From assembly GCA_029202985.1 (NCBI GenBank), contig CP119316.1, positions 3,335,001 to 3,399,000 of the forward strand: a stretch of DNA of 64,000 nt. The letters are read 5' to 3'. Position numbers and translations under genes: made by a program. Below are positions 35,963 to 44,298 of the stretch, in pieces. This DNA comes from Candidatus Andeanibacterium colombiense (GTDB taxonomy: Bacteria > Pseudomonadota > Alphaproteobacteria > Sphingomonadales > Sphingomonadaceae). The notes under the pieces are model-generated. The model had not been told where the DNA came from, did not search any database, and saw nothing but the letters and a program-made list of their open reading frames with translations. Every line of letters begins with the position of its first letter. Position 1 is the first letter of the stretch.

Positions 35963-37048
35963 TCACAATTTCCCGTCGGCGGCCATTTGCATGAAGCTCG
36001 GATCGAAGCGCAAGGTTACATGTTGCGCATCCCCCAGCGTCTTTCCGCCCGGGAACGACATGCCCACCGCATCGGCCGATTTCGCACCCTGGCCGAACAG
36101 GCCCTGCGCATAGCTGAAATCGCGCACCCGGGTCATCGTGGTGATGAGCGCGGGCGACGCGGTCGCCGCCACCGCCGCCTTGGGATCGGAATAGAGATAG
36201 GTGGTGGTGAGCTGCTTATCGAAAGACTCGGGCGTCGCGCCGGCGAGTTTGGCCATCGCCGCCCGGGCGGTCTTGCCGGCCGCGTCCTGCTTCTGCATCA
36301 GCGCGGTGGTTTCGTACCAGATGCCCGCCAGCGCCTTGCCAAGATTGGGATTGGCTTTGAGCGTGCCGGTGTCGACCACCATCAGGTCGAGGATCTCGCC
36401 CGGGATGTCGGCGGAGCTGAAGACTTCCTTGGTGCCCGCGGTGTCCTTCATGGTCAGCAGCTGCGGGTTCCAGGCGACCGCCGCGTTTACCGCCGGGGCG
36501 GCATAGGCGCCGACGATGTCGGCATCCGAGGTGTTCACGGTCTTCACATCGGTGAGCTTCAGTCCGGTCGATTCGAGACCGCGGGCGAGCAGATAATGCG
36601 ACACCGAAAGCTCGACCAGATAGACCTGCCGGCCCTTGATCGCGCTGAGGCTGTCGGCGCCCTTGAGCAGGATGCCGTCATTGCCGTTCGAATAGTCGCC
36701 GACGATGATCGCGCTGGTGTCCTTGCCGCCGGCGGCGGGGATGGTCAGCGCGTCCATGTTCGCGACCGTGACCCCGTCGAACTTGCCGGCGGTGTATTGG
36801 TTCACCGATTCGACATAGTCGTTCACCTGCACGAAGTTGATCTTGATGCCGTATTTATCGGCCCATTTCTTCACTATTCCGGCCTGCTGCGCATAGGGCC
36901 ACGGCATCCATCCGGCATAGATCGACCAGCCGATGTTGAATTCCGTCTTCGGTTCCGCGGGCTTGTTCGCCGAGGGGGAGCATGAGCTTGCCAGCAGGGC
37001 GGCTGCCAGCAGCGCGATTGTTCCCGTGGTGCGGATCCGGTTGAGCAT
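35963..37048 (-). CDS. ABC transporter substrate-binding lipoprotein
   Basis: 361 residues from ATG 37048. Signal with a lipobox-like LLASSC, so probably a lipoprotein. The mature part is a NrtA/SsuA/TauA-type two-lobe binding protein: FNIGWSIYAGWMPWPYAQQA near the start, DGVTVANMDALTIPAAGGKD, and AAPAVNAAVAWNPQLLTMKD. Proteins of this kind precede urea/guanidine carboxylases. First gene of the minus-strand operon; operator A lies 63 bases upstream. The ATG is preceded by AAGGA at a rather long 11 bases. Confidence 0.9.
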   Translation of the reverse strand: MLNRIRTTGTIALLAAALLASSCSPSANKPAEPKTEFNIGWSIYAGWMPWPYAQQAGIVKKWADKYGIKINFVQVNDYVESVNQYTAGKFDGVTVANMDALTIPAAGGKDTSAIIVGDYSNGNDGILLKGADSLSAIKGRQVYLVELSVSHYLLARGLESTGLKLTDVKTVNTSDADIVGAYAAPAVNAAVAWNPQLLTMKDTAGTKEVFSSADIPGEILDLMVVDTGTLKANPNLGKALAGIWYETTALMQKQDAAGKTARAAMAKLAGATPESFDKQLTTTYLYSDPKAAVAATASPALITTMTRVRDFSYAQGLFGQGAKSADAVGMSFPGGKTLGDAQHVTLRFDPSFMQMAADGKL

Positions 37049-37110
37049 GATGATTCGTTTCCTTTCGCACATGCAGCATCGACGCAAAGCGCAGCATTGT
37101 CTACGATAAT

Positions 37111-37136
37111 TATTACCGTTGACATAGTTAGTAATA
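37111..37136. promoter_or_regulatory. Operator A, between binding-protein gene and first MBL gene
   Basis: TATTAC at 37111-37116 and GTAATA at 37131-37136, a perfect 6-bp inverted repeat with 14 bases between. TTGACA lies at 37119-37124 on the plus strand. The AT-rich island is the only candidate control site in the divergent spacer, 63 bases from the binding-protein ATG and 125 bases from the MBL ATG. Same design as operators B and C. Confidence 0.7.
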
Positions 37137-37261
37137 TCCACATGATGCCCCTCGCGCGCACCGAAAAGCCTGAGCGATCGGCGCGGCGCAACGTCTGGGA
37201 GGGCGTGCATCGAAGGCATTCGGTCAAAGCCGCGCAAGTGGCCCGTTTGCGAGAGAATTCG

Positions 37262-38350
37262 ATGCCATCAAGCCCACCCTACAATCCTGTCCTGTCCGGC
37301 AATCCGCAGTCCGCCACCGGCCGGGCCTATCCCAACGGAAATCCCGAGGCGGGCTACAATCCCGTCGGGGTCCGCAATACCGACAGCGCGGTGCCATTGC
37401 ACCCCAAGGGCCCGGTGGTGCACAATTATGCGAGCGACGGCCCGGCACCAGGCAACCTTGCGTTCCGCTGGACCTACGGCTCCAACGTCGCCGCGAAGAA
37501 CCGCGATCCGCGCGTGCAGGTGGTGCAGTATAACGAAGACACCTTCGTTCTGCGCCAGAACGTCTGCATCCATTGGGAAGCGCCGTTCACCTATCTGCTG
37601 TTCGGCAACAAGGGCGCACTGCTGATCGACAGCGGCGCGACCGGCAACCCCCAGCATTATCCGCTGCGCGAGACGGTCGATGCGATCGTGACGCGCTGGG
37701 GCCAGGCGCGCGGGCGGAGCAAGGTGCCGCTGACCATTGCGCTGACCTCGGGCGAGGACGTCGCGCAGAACCAGGGACTGGTGCAGTTCGCCGGCCGGCC
37801 GGATACGACCATCGTGCCGAAGCCGCTCGGCGCGATGAAGGATTTCTTCGGTCTCGCCGCCAGCTGGCCCTCGGGCACCGGCAAGATCGATCTCGGCGAC
37901 CGGGTGATCGAAGTCATCCCGACCCCCGGCACGCACAAGGACGGGGTCAGCTTCTACGATCCCTATTGCGACTTCCTGTTCACGGGCGACCTGCTGTTCC
38001 CTGGCAAGATCAACATCAGCAACGACGGCGATTTCCTTACCTCGCTCGACCGGCTCAAGACCTTCGCCGCGACCAATTCGGTCAAGTGGGTGCTGGGCGG
38101 GCATATCGAGATGATGTTCGTGCCCGGCAAGTATTACGCCCGCTTCATAACCTACAAGCCTTACGAGCGCGTGCTCGAGATGGCTCCCGCGCTGATCGAC
38201 GAGGCGCTGCAATATGCGCGCGAGGTGCAGGGCAAGGACATGATGCTGATCCGCCCCGATTTCGCTTTGTTCAACGGCGTCAGCCCGGACCAGAAAACCC
38301 CGGTCTGGCCCGACGGCGTGCCGAATATCAACCCGCCGCGCCCCTTCTGA
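37262..38350 (+). CDS. Metallo-beta-lactamase-fold protein with lost HxHxDH motif
   Basis: 362 residues from ATG 37262 (GAGAG upstream; the frame stays open to 37097). No signal peptide is seen. It is a paralogue of the next gene: RDPRVQVVQYNEDTFVLRQN, YLLFGNKGALLIDSGATGNP. Where active MBL enzymes have HxHxDH it reads LTSGEDVAQNQG (162-173), so the first metal site is gone. Later ligand positions remain: His225 (PTPGTHKDGV), Asp243 (FTGDLLF) and His281 (GGHIEMM). It may be a non-catalytic partner, a one-metal enzyme or a binding protein. It leads a plus-strand run and is divergent from the guanidine-type operon. Confidence 0.85.
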   Translation: MPSSPPYNPVLSGNPQSATGRAYPNGNPEAGYNPVGVRNTDSAVPLHPKGPVVHNYASDGPAPGNLAFRWTYGSNVAAKNRDPRVQVVQYNEDTFVLRQNVCIHWEAPFTYLLFGNKGALLIDSGATGNPQHYPLRETVDAIVTRWGQARGRSKVPLTIALTSGEDVAQNQGLVQFAGRPDTTIVPKPLGAMKDFFGLAASWPSGTGKIDLGDRVIEVIPTPGTHKDGVSFYDPYCDFLFTGDLLFPGKINISNDGDFLTSLDRLKTFAATNSVKWVLGGHIEMMFVPGKYYARFITYKPYERVLEMAPALIDEALQYAREVQGKDMMLIRPDFALFNGVSPDQKTPVWPDGVPNINPPRPF

Positions 38351-38364
38351 GCCGGAGAGATTTA

Positions 38365-39378
38365 ATGGATCGCCGTACTTTCCTCAGTTATAATGCCGTC
38401 GCCGCCGCAGTCCCGCTTTCCGGCGTGGCACTGACCTCCCTGTCGGAAGCGGCCGCCGCAGCTACCCGCGGCCCGCCGATCGATTTCAAGAGCAATCTGC
38501 CGGCCGCCGGCAGCTTTCCGGCGAAGTGGATTTGCGGGTCCTCCTCGGCGATGGATAACACCGATCCGCCGGTGCAGGTCCATTGGTACAATCCGCACAC
38601 CGCGATCCTGCGCCAGAACAAGGCCTATAGCTACGAGGCGCCGTTCGCACCGCTCTATTTCGGCAACGATCGGGTGCTGCTGCTCGACGAAGGCTTCTGC
38701 CAGTGGCGCAACGACTGGGATTTGCGCGCGGTGGTCGATGATGCGATCGCACAGTGGTGCGCCCGCAACGGGCGCGACCCGGCGAGCATGGAACTGCTGG
38801 TCGCCTTCACCCATCTTCATGCCGACCACTATGCTGCGACCAACCAGTTCGCGGACCGGCCGAACACCCGCTACATGGGCCTGACCCATGAGGAGATGGT
38901 CGGCTTCTGGGGCATGACCAATTTTCCGGAAGAGCAGGTGACGCTCGACCTCGGCGGGCGCGAGATCCTGATCTGGGGATCGCCCGGCCACGTCGTTTCG
39001 GAATTCGCCTATTACGACAGCTACACCCAGATCCTGTTCACCGGCGACATGTTCTATCGCGGGCGGTGCTACATCAGCTTCTGGGAACCCTGGTTCGACA
39101 GCATGAAACGCCTGATCGCCTTCGTCGACACCCATCCGGTGACCCATGTGATGGGGTGTCATGTCGAGATCAGCAAGGACAACGTCGATTATGCCTACGG
39201 CATGAACTGGCAACCCGACGAGGCCCCGGTCGAGATGACCGTGCAGCAACTGCGCGAGGCCTTCGAATATGCGAAGACCATCACCGAGCCCGGCATCTAT
39301 TTCACCGGCACCGTGTTCCTCTGCAACCAGACGCGTGGCACCACCACCATCGACAAGAACCCCTATCGTTACAGCTGA
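38365..39378 (+). CDS. Tat-exported metallo-beta-lactamase-fold hydrolase
   Basis: 337 residues, ATG 38365 with GGAGAGA seven bases upstream and 14 bases after the previous stop. Twin-arginine signal MDRRTFLSYNAVAAAVPL, then Ala-rich processing region (about residue 34). Full metal set: H150-x-H152-x-D154-H155 (FTHLHADHYAATNQF), His209 (SPGHV), Asp228 (FTGDMFYRG) and His266 (MGCHVEIS). It is exported folded, so the metals are loaded in the cytoplasm. It aligns with the preceding protein along its length (DPPVQVHWYNPHTAILRQN). Substrate unknown: a lactone, ester, phosphate or sulfate ester are all possible for the fold. Confidence 0.88.
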   Translation: MDRRTFLSYNAVAAAVPLSGVALTSLSEAAAAATRGPPIDFKSNLPAAGSFPAKWICGSSSAMDNTDPPVQVHWYNPHTAILRQNKAYSYEAPFAPLYFGNDRVLLLDEGFCQWRNDWDLRAVVDDAIAQWCARNGRDPASMELLVAFTHLHADHYAATNQFADRPNTRYMGLTHEEMVGFWGMTNFPEEQVTLDLGGREILIWGSPGHVVSEFAYYDSYTQILFTGDMFYRGRCYISFWEPWFDSMKRLIAFVDTHPVTHVMGCHVEISKDNVDYAYGMNWQPDEAPVEMTVQQLREAFEYAKTITEPGIYFTGTVFLCNQTRGTTTIDKNPYRYS

Positions 39379-39408
39379 GGCCTGGCCTCGGCGCTCAGGA
39401 GTATGCGC

Positions 39409-40335
39409 ATGAAAAAAGCCCTTGGTTTGATGCTGTCATCGGTCGCGCTGTTCGCCGCGGCCCCGTCGCAGGCGCAGGAATTGACCGAGCAGGTGCAGAC
39501 CGTGCCGGGCTTCGCCGATTTCCTCGCGGTCGATGGCAGCACCGTGTGGGCGACCAACGCCGGCCGGGTCGAACAATGGTCGACCACCGGCAAGCTCGCC
39601 TCGGTCGAGGTGCCGCACCCCTGCGGCGCGATGGCGGTTGCCTTCGGCTCGCTGTGGGTCGGCAATTGCAAGGGCGGCGAGGTCTATCGGATCGATCCGA
39701 AGACGGCGCAGGTCGTGGCGACGATCCCCGCGGGCATCGGGCCCAGCGGCGAGATGAACGTCGTCGCGGGAGCGGGCTCGATCTGGGCCCCGAACCAGAC
39801 GGCGGGGAAGGTCTCGCGGATCGATCCGGCGACCAACACCGTGGTCGCCACGGTCGATGTCGCCGCGGGCACCTCCTATATGGCCTTCGGCTTCGATGCG
39901 CTGTGGACCGTCAGCCTCAAGGGCCAGTCGCTCCAGCGGGTCGACCCCAAGACCGACAGTGTGACCAACACGGTCGCGCTCGGCCTGGCGCCCGGCTTCC
40001 TCGCCGCGGGCGAAGGGGCGGTGTGGGTGCAGGAACAGGGCGATGGGACGGTCGCGAAGATCGATCCGGCGACGGTGACGGTGGTCGCCCGCACCAAGGT
40101 CGGCGACAATCTCAAATACGGCGATATCGACACCGGTGCCGGCAAGGTCTGGCTACGCACGACCGACGACCAGACCTTCGTGGTGCTCGACGCAAAGTCC
40201 GCCGAAGTCCTGTCGCGCAACGGCAAGGCTGCCGGCAGCGGCGCGCTGCGCTTCACGCCGGACGGCGTCTGGACGACAGCGCACGACGTGCACACGCTGA
40301 CATGGTGGAGCACCGCGCCGAAGACCGGCGAATAG
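39409..40335 (+). CDS. Exported YncE-like beta-propeller protein
   Basis: 308 residues from ATG 39409 (AGGAG 7 bases upstream; an ATG at 39403 is too close to it). Signal peptide ends APSQAQ. Six or seven repeats of about 42 residues with the pattern GSLWVGNCKGGEVYRIDPKT, GSIWAPNQTAGKVSRIDPAT, DALWTVSLKGQSLQRVDPKT, GAVWVQEQGDGTVAKIDPAT, typical of YncE / virginiamycin-lyase-like propellers. A periplasmic binding or scaffold role is likely; no catalytic residues can be named. Third gene of the MBL run, 30 bases after the previous stop, so probably cotranscribed. Confidence 0.85.
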   Translation: MKKALGLMLSSVALFAAAPSQAQELTEQVQTVPGFADFLAVDGSTVWATNAGRVEQWSTTGKLASVEVPHPCGAMAVAFGSLWVGNCKGGEVYRIDPKTAQVVATIPAGIGPSGEMNVVAGAGSIWAPNQTAGKVSRIDPATNTVVATVDVAAGTSYMAFGFDALWTVSLKGQSLQRVDPKTDSVTNTVALGLAPGFLAAGEGAVWVQEQGDGTVAKIDPATVTVVARTKVGDNLKYGDIDTGAGKVWLRTTDDQTFVVLDAKSAEVLSRNGKAAGSGALRFTPDGVWTTAHDVHTLTWWSTAPKTGE

Positions 40336-40348
40336 GCTGCCACGGTTT

Positions 40349-40425
40349 CGGTTGTTACGAATCGGCGGGACTCTGCAGAGCGTAACAACCGGGGCCAAAT
40401 GCCCAATTTTAGCCCTTTTTTGAGC
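40349..40425 (+). terminator. Double inverted repeat and T-run after the beta-propeller gene
   Basis: A perfect 11-bp inverted repeat CGGTTGTTACG / CGTAACAACCG (40349-40359, 40381-40391) with a 21-base loop. It is followed by a small GGGC-CAAAT-GCCC hairpin (40392-40404), AATTTT and, after AGCCC, a TTTTTT run. Probably the transcript end of the MBL operon. The long loop is unusual and could also bind a regulator. Confidence 0.6.
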
Positions 40426-40509
40426 CTCGTCGCGGCTCGTGAAAATCATTTAAAAACGGCTATATTTCAAGCGGTTGTGTAAATTTGCCACACCCCGTAT
40501 CAATAAGAT

Positions 40510-40535
40510 TAATACGCTTGACGCATTTGGTAATA
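40510..40535 (+). promoter_or_regulatory. Operator C, upstream of the hydroxylase gene
   Basis: TAATAC-N14-GTAATA (40510-40515, 40530-40535) with TTGAC starting 2 bases after the first arm, the same offset as in operators A and B. It lies 101 bases before the hydroxylase ATG. This extends the apparent regulon to the hydroxylase and perhaps the TonB receptor beyond it. Confidence 0.65.
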
Positions 40536-40636
40536 TCTATAGCCTGTCCCTTGTCGCCGCCGAGAGCGACAAAAACAGGGGTTGGAGAGGATCTGCACAA
40601 TTGGGCCGGACGACCGGTCTGATATGGAGATTTTCG

Positions 40637-41614
40637 ATGGTTGAGCAAGCGCCCAACAGCAGTCCCCTCTCAAGCGATGTGGCGCTCGCGCCCGATGCTT
40701 ACGCGGCCGGTGAACCGGCTCCGGGGGGCTTCAGGGCGACGCTGGTCAACCTCATTCCGCCCGCGACACTGGTCGCGGTCGTGGCCTTCTGGGGCCTTGC
40801 TCCCGAGCAGGTTGTCAAGGGGCCGTGGACGCTCCTGATCGTCGCCATCGTTATAATGGCGTGGTTGCAGGGATTGGAATTCCTGTTCGAGCGCCATCCC
40901 GGCTGGCGGATCAACTGGCGCGAATTCGCCACGGACGTCTTCTATGTCGTCCTGACCTACACCGCGATCGGTTGGCTGACGAGCACGCTGGCCGACGGGC
41001 CGCTGGTCGCGCTCAAACAATCGCTCGGCCTCGCTACTCCGTGGCTCGCGCATCTGCCGTTCCTGATACAGGCCGCGATGGTGCTGTTCCTGGTGGAGTT
41101 CGGCCAGTACTGGATGCACCGGGGTATGCACAACTGGTACCCGCTGTGGCTGACCCATGCCCCGCATCACCACATCACGCAGCTCAACGCGCTGAAGGGT
41201 GCGGTCGGCAATCCGATCGAGCTTTTCCTGATCAGCCTCAGCGTGGTGGCATTGCTCGATTTCAGCGAGGCGGCCGTGTTCTGCGGGATCGGCATGGGGT
41301 CGGTGATTTCCGGCTTCGCCCATGCGAACGTGCGTTCGAACCCGCCGCTGTTCTATTCCTTCTTCTTCACGACGATCCGCCACCACAGCCTGCACCATAC
41401 GGCGCTGAGCTATGAGGACACGCGGTGCAATTACGGCAATTCGCTGATCGTAATCGACCGCATGTTCGGCACTTATCGTGAGGGGGAATCCGCGATCGTC
41501 GGTCAGGACGAACGCAAACGTCTGTCGATCGTGGAACAATGGTTGTTCCCGTTCGAGCCATTGATCGGCGGGATCAGGGCCAGGCGAAGTAGATCCGCGT
41601 CAGCGACGGGCTGA
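40637..41614 (+). CDS. Sterol desaturase / fatty acid hydroxylase-superfamily membrane enzyme
   Basis: 325 residues from ATG 40637 with TGGAGA seven bases upstream. Four or more membrane helices (VNLIPPATLVAVVAFWGLA, GPWTLLIVAIVIMAWLQGLE). The di-iron histidine clusters of the superfamily are complete: HRGMH, HAPHHH and HHSLHH. Such enzymes hydroxylate or desaturate lipids, carotenoids or sterol-like substrates, or cleave ether lipids, using O2. The substrate is unknown. It lies between the MBL group and a TonB receptor, and operator C in front of it links it to the NikR-like regulator. Confidence 0.88.
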   Translation: MVEQAPNSSPLSSDVALAPDAYAAGEPAPGGFRATLVNLIPPATLVAVVAFWGLAPEQVVKGPWTLLIVAIVIMAWLQGLEFLFERHPGWRINWREFATDVFYVVLTYTAIGWLTSTLADGPLVALKQSLGLATPWLAHLPFLIQAAMVLFLVEFGQYWMHRGMHNWYPLWLTHAPHHHITQLNALKGAVGNPIELFLISLSVVALLDFSEAAVFCGIGMGSVISGFAHANVRSNPPLFYSFFFTTIRHHSLHHTALSYEDTRCNYGNSLIVIDRMFGTYREGESAIVGQDERKRLSIVEQWLFPFEPLIGGIRARRSRSASATG

Positions 41615-41801
41615 CGAAGGCGACCGCAGGAGAAGCAAGCGGGATCGAATACCTCGACCAGTTCAATAGAAAGTCGAGCAGCAAGTGCCAGCCTATAGCC
41701 GACAAATCGGGCGGCTGGCGCGGGGTCCTCAAACAAGAAACCACACCGGTCCTGGCCTCGCCAGGGAACGGGGAACTGTAACCAAGACAAAGGGACTCGA
41801 T

Positions 41802-44234
41802 ATGTCATATCGCGCGAAACTCAGGTTGGGGCTTATGTCCGCAACCATGTTCACTGCCGCGGCGCTGGCTACGCCGGCGCTCGCCGAAGACGAGGCATCG
41901 ACGGATGCATCGTCGGTGGTCACCGCCACCGACGATGGTAATGCAATCATCGTAACCGGCACTCGCCGCGCAACCACGATCATGAACACGCCGATCAACA
42001 TTTCCGCAGTCAGCACCGCGGACATCGAGAAGCAGCGGATCGACGACGTGAAGGATATCGCGGCTTTCACCCCCGGCATGACCATTTCCGACACCGGCCC
42101 GGGTAACGCCACGATCGTCCTGCGCGGGCTTAATGCCTCCAGCAACGGCTCCAGCTCGCTCGCTGCCTACCTGGGCGAAGTTCCGCTCAACTACGATTTC
42201 AAGCTGATCGACATCGCGCGCGTCGAAACCCTGCTCGGGCCCCAGGGAACGCTTTACGGGACGGCCACGATGGCGGGCGCGATCCGCTACATCCCGAACC
42301 GCCCGAACACCGATGAGATCGAAGGCTCAGCTCACGCGCGGACCTATCTCAAGAGCCACAGCGGCGACGTCGGCTATCAGGTAGACGGAACGATCAACAT
42401 TCCGATCGTGAAGGATCATATCGCGTTCCGTTCATCGACCGGCTATTATTTCGATCCGGGTTTCATTGATTCCCCGCTGTTGGTCAACGAGCCCGGCGTG
42501 TCGTTGCCGCAGCCAGACGGTCCGACCAGCATTACGCCCGAAGGCTATGCGGCCAATCTGCACGAGAAGAAGGACGTCAATTTCGAGAAGACCTTCACCA
42601 CCCGCAACCAGCTGCTGTTCCAGTTCGATGAAAATCTGAGCGTCAACTTCACCTACGCCTATCAGCAGACCAAGAGCGACGGCGCGTCGTCCAATTCCGC
42701 CGGGGTGCTGGGAACGGGCAAGTATGAGAACGGCAGCCGCTTCGTAGAGCCCTACGATATTCACGCGCATCTCGCGGCGATGGAAATCAACGCGAACATC
42801 GCCGACATCGCCGATCTCGTCTCGACCACGGCTTATACCGAGACCAAGTCCCACTCGATCGGCGACAACACCGACCTGCTGATCGATCTCGATTACGGTT
42901 ACGAACTGTGGCCGGAGTTCGTGAGCTGGAACGAAAGTGTCAGCACTGGCAAGCAGTTCAACCAGGAAATCCGCCTGGTTTCGACTCATGGCGGACCGTT
43001 CAACTGGACGATCGGCGGGTTCTACAATGAGAAGAAGAGCAAGCGCGACTATGTCGAGTACACGCCTGGCTTCCCGCTGTGGGGGAATGGCGGAACCCCC
43101 GACAACCCGGACTACGTCGAATACGGCTCCTTCACCGATTCGAAGGTAACCGAGAAGGCGATCTTCGGCGAAGGCACGTTCCACGTTACGCCGGCATGGC
43201 AGGTGACTGCCGGCGCGCGGTACTTCAAGTATACCTCGCAAATCGCCGGTGCGGTAACGCTGCCGTTGTACTATGGCACGTCGATCAACGCCCGTGACCT
43301 GGAAGCGACGGGCGGTTCGGGCGGAAAGGGCGGCTGGGTGTGGAAGTTCAACAGCTCCTACAACTTCACGCCGGACCTCATGCTCTATGCGACCTACAGC
43401 AAGGGCTATCGCATTGGCGGACCGAACACAGTTGGGCCTTGTCCCGCCGGCACTCCGACCAACCCTGAGGATTACGAAGGGCCACAGCTCGTCTGCGCCC
43501 TGCCGAACGAGATCCAGTACGGCCCGGATACCACAAAGAACCTCGAAGTCGGTGTCCGCGCGCAGTTTTTCGATCGCAAGTTCACCCTGAACTTCGACGT
43601 CTACACGATCGCCTGGAGCGGAATCCAGGTCCGTTCCGCGACCATTTACGGCGCGACCGGGATCACGATCAACGGGTCTACCGCCAGGTCCAAGGGCTTC
43701 GAAGCGTCGTTCCAGCTCAAGCCGGTGCCGCAGTTGACGATCCAGGGCACTTATTCCTACAACGATGCCTATCTGACGGACACCATTCCAGGTGCCGTCA
43801 CCTATCGGGCCGTCCCGGGCGACTATTCCTATAATTTGATTAAGGGCGACGGCGTTGCCGGCGACCGTCTGCCGAATTCGGCAAAGAACTCTGGCAGTCT
43901 CGGGGCGACCTACACCACGCCAATTAAGGATGGCGACCTGAGCTTCAACTGGACGACCACCTATCGCGGCAGCGTGGTTTCCGAGCTTGGCTGGGATCGC
44001 TATTTCGGCGTAAAAATCCCCGGCTATGTGCTGCACCGCGCCAGCATTACGTACGATACGGATAAATACAGCATCAGTCTGTTTGCCGACAATATCTTCG
44101 ACAAATACGCCATTGTTGCGGTTGGCGGGGATCTTTCCCGCGTGGGCGTCAACAACGGGGTAACGTCGCGGTATTACTCGCAGTCCGTGCTCAACCCGCG
44201 CACCGTGGGTATCGAAGGCCGCGTTAAGTTCTGA
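41802..44234 (+). CDS. TonB-dependent outer-membrane receptor
   Basis: 810 residues from ATG 41802 (AAGGGA about 6 bases upstream). Signal peptide ends LATPALAE. Plug begins NAIIVTGTRRATTIMNTPIN and has TLLGPQGTLYGTATMAGAIR. Barrel to the C-terminal aromatic (VGIEGRVKF). The plug resembles the sphingomonad receptor family for plant- or pollutant-derived small molecules more than siderophore receptors. It sits 187 bases after the hydroxylase and convergent to a TPR-sulfotransferase, a pairing frequent in this order. The imported ligand may be the substrate of the MBL/hydroxylase group. Confidence 0.92.
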   Translation: MSYRAKLRLGLMSATMFTAAALATPALAEDEASTDASSVVTATDDGNAIIVTGTRRATTIMNTPINISAVSTADIEKQRIDDVKDIAAFTPGMTISDTGPGNATIVLRGLNASSNGSSSLAAYLGEVPLNYDFKLIDIARVETLLGPQGTLYGTATMAGAIRYIPNRPNTDEIEGSAHARTYLKSHSGDVGYQVDGTINIPIVKDHIAFRSSTGYYFDPGFIDSPLLVNEPGVSLPQPDGPTSITPEGYAANLHEKKDVNFEKTFTTRNQLLFQFDENLSVNFTYAYQQTKSDGASSNSAGVLGTGKYENGSRFVEPYDIHAHLAAMEINANIADIADLVSTTAYTETKSHSIGDNTDLLIDLDYGYELWPEFVSWNESVSTGKQFNQEIRLVSTHGGPFNWTIGGFYNEKKSKRDYVEYTPGFPLWGNGGTPDNPDYVEYGSFTDSKVTEKAIFGEGTFHVTPAWQVTAGARYFKYTSQIAGAVTLPLYYGTSINARDLEATGGSGGKGGWVWKFNSSYNFTPDLMLYATYSKGYRIGGPNTVGPCPAGTPTNPEDYEGPQLVCALPNEIQYGPDTTKNLEVGVRAQFFDRKFTLNFDVYTIAWSGIQVRSATIYGATGITINGSTARSKGFEASFQLKPVPQLTIQGTYSYNDAYLTDTIPGAVTYRAVPGDYSYNLIKGDGVAGDRLPNSAKNSGSLGATYTTPIKDGDLSFNWTTTYRGSVVSELGWDRYFGVKIPGYVLHRASITYDTDKYSISLFADNIFDKYAIVAVGGDLSRVGVNNGVTSRYYSQSVLNPRTVGIEGRVKF

Positions 44235-44255
44235 CCTGACGGACGGACAGAGGGC

Positions 44256-44297
44256 GGGGCGCTTGCCGGAAACGGCAGGCGCCCCGTTCTCGTTTCA
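44256..44297 (+). terminator. Terminator between TonB receptor and sulfotransferase
   Basis: 13-bp stem GGGGCGCTTGCCG / CGGCAGGCGCCCC (44256-44268, 44273-44285, one G-T pair) with loop GAAA, followed by GTTCTCGTTTC. It lies between convergent genes; the stable tetraloop hairpin may serve both directions. Confidence 0.82.
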
Positions 44298-44298
44298 G

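Larger units (their letters stand above)
40336..40636. other. Intergenic region before the hydroxylase gene
   Basis: 301 bases holding the inverted repeats and T-run (40349-40425), then an AT-rich stretch with operator C (40510-40535), and the ribosome-binding site TGGAGA of the hydroxylase gene at 40625-40630. A reading frame is open from 40475 but has no start signal; I treat it as leader. Confidence 0.6.

Noticed and set aside
37117..37147. TTGACA in operator A as a firm -35 promoter element
   Set aside because: No convincing -10 follows at 16-18 bases in A, B or C; for B it would also put the transcript start at the start codon. I keep TTGAC only as part of the shared element.
37049..37261. 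Guanidine-I (ykkC) riboswitch before the ABC operon
   Set aside because: I looked for the conserved core on both strands and did not find it; the operator-like repeat is the only striking element.
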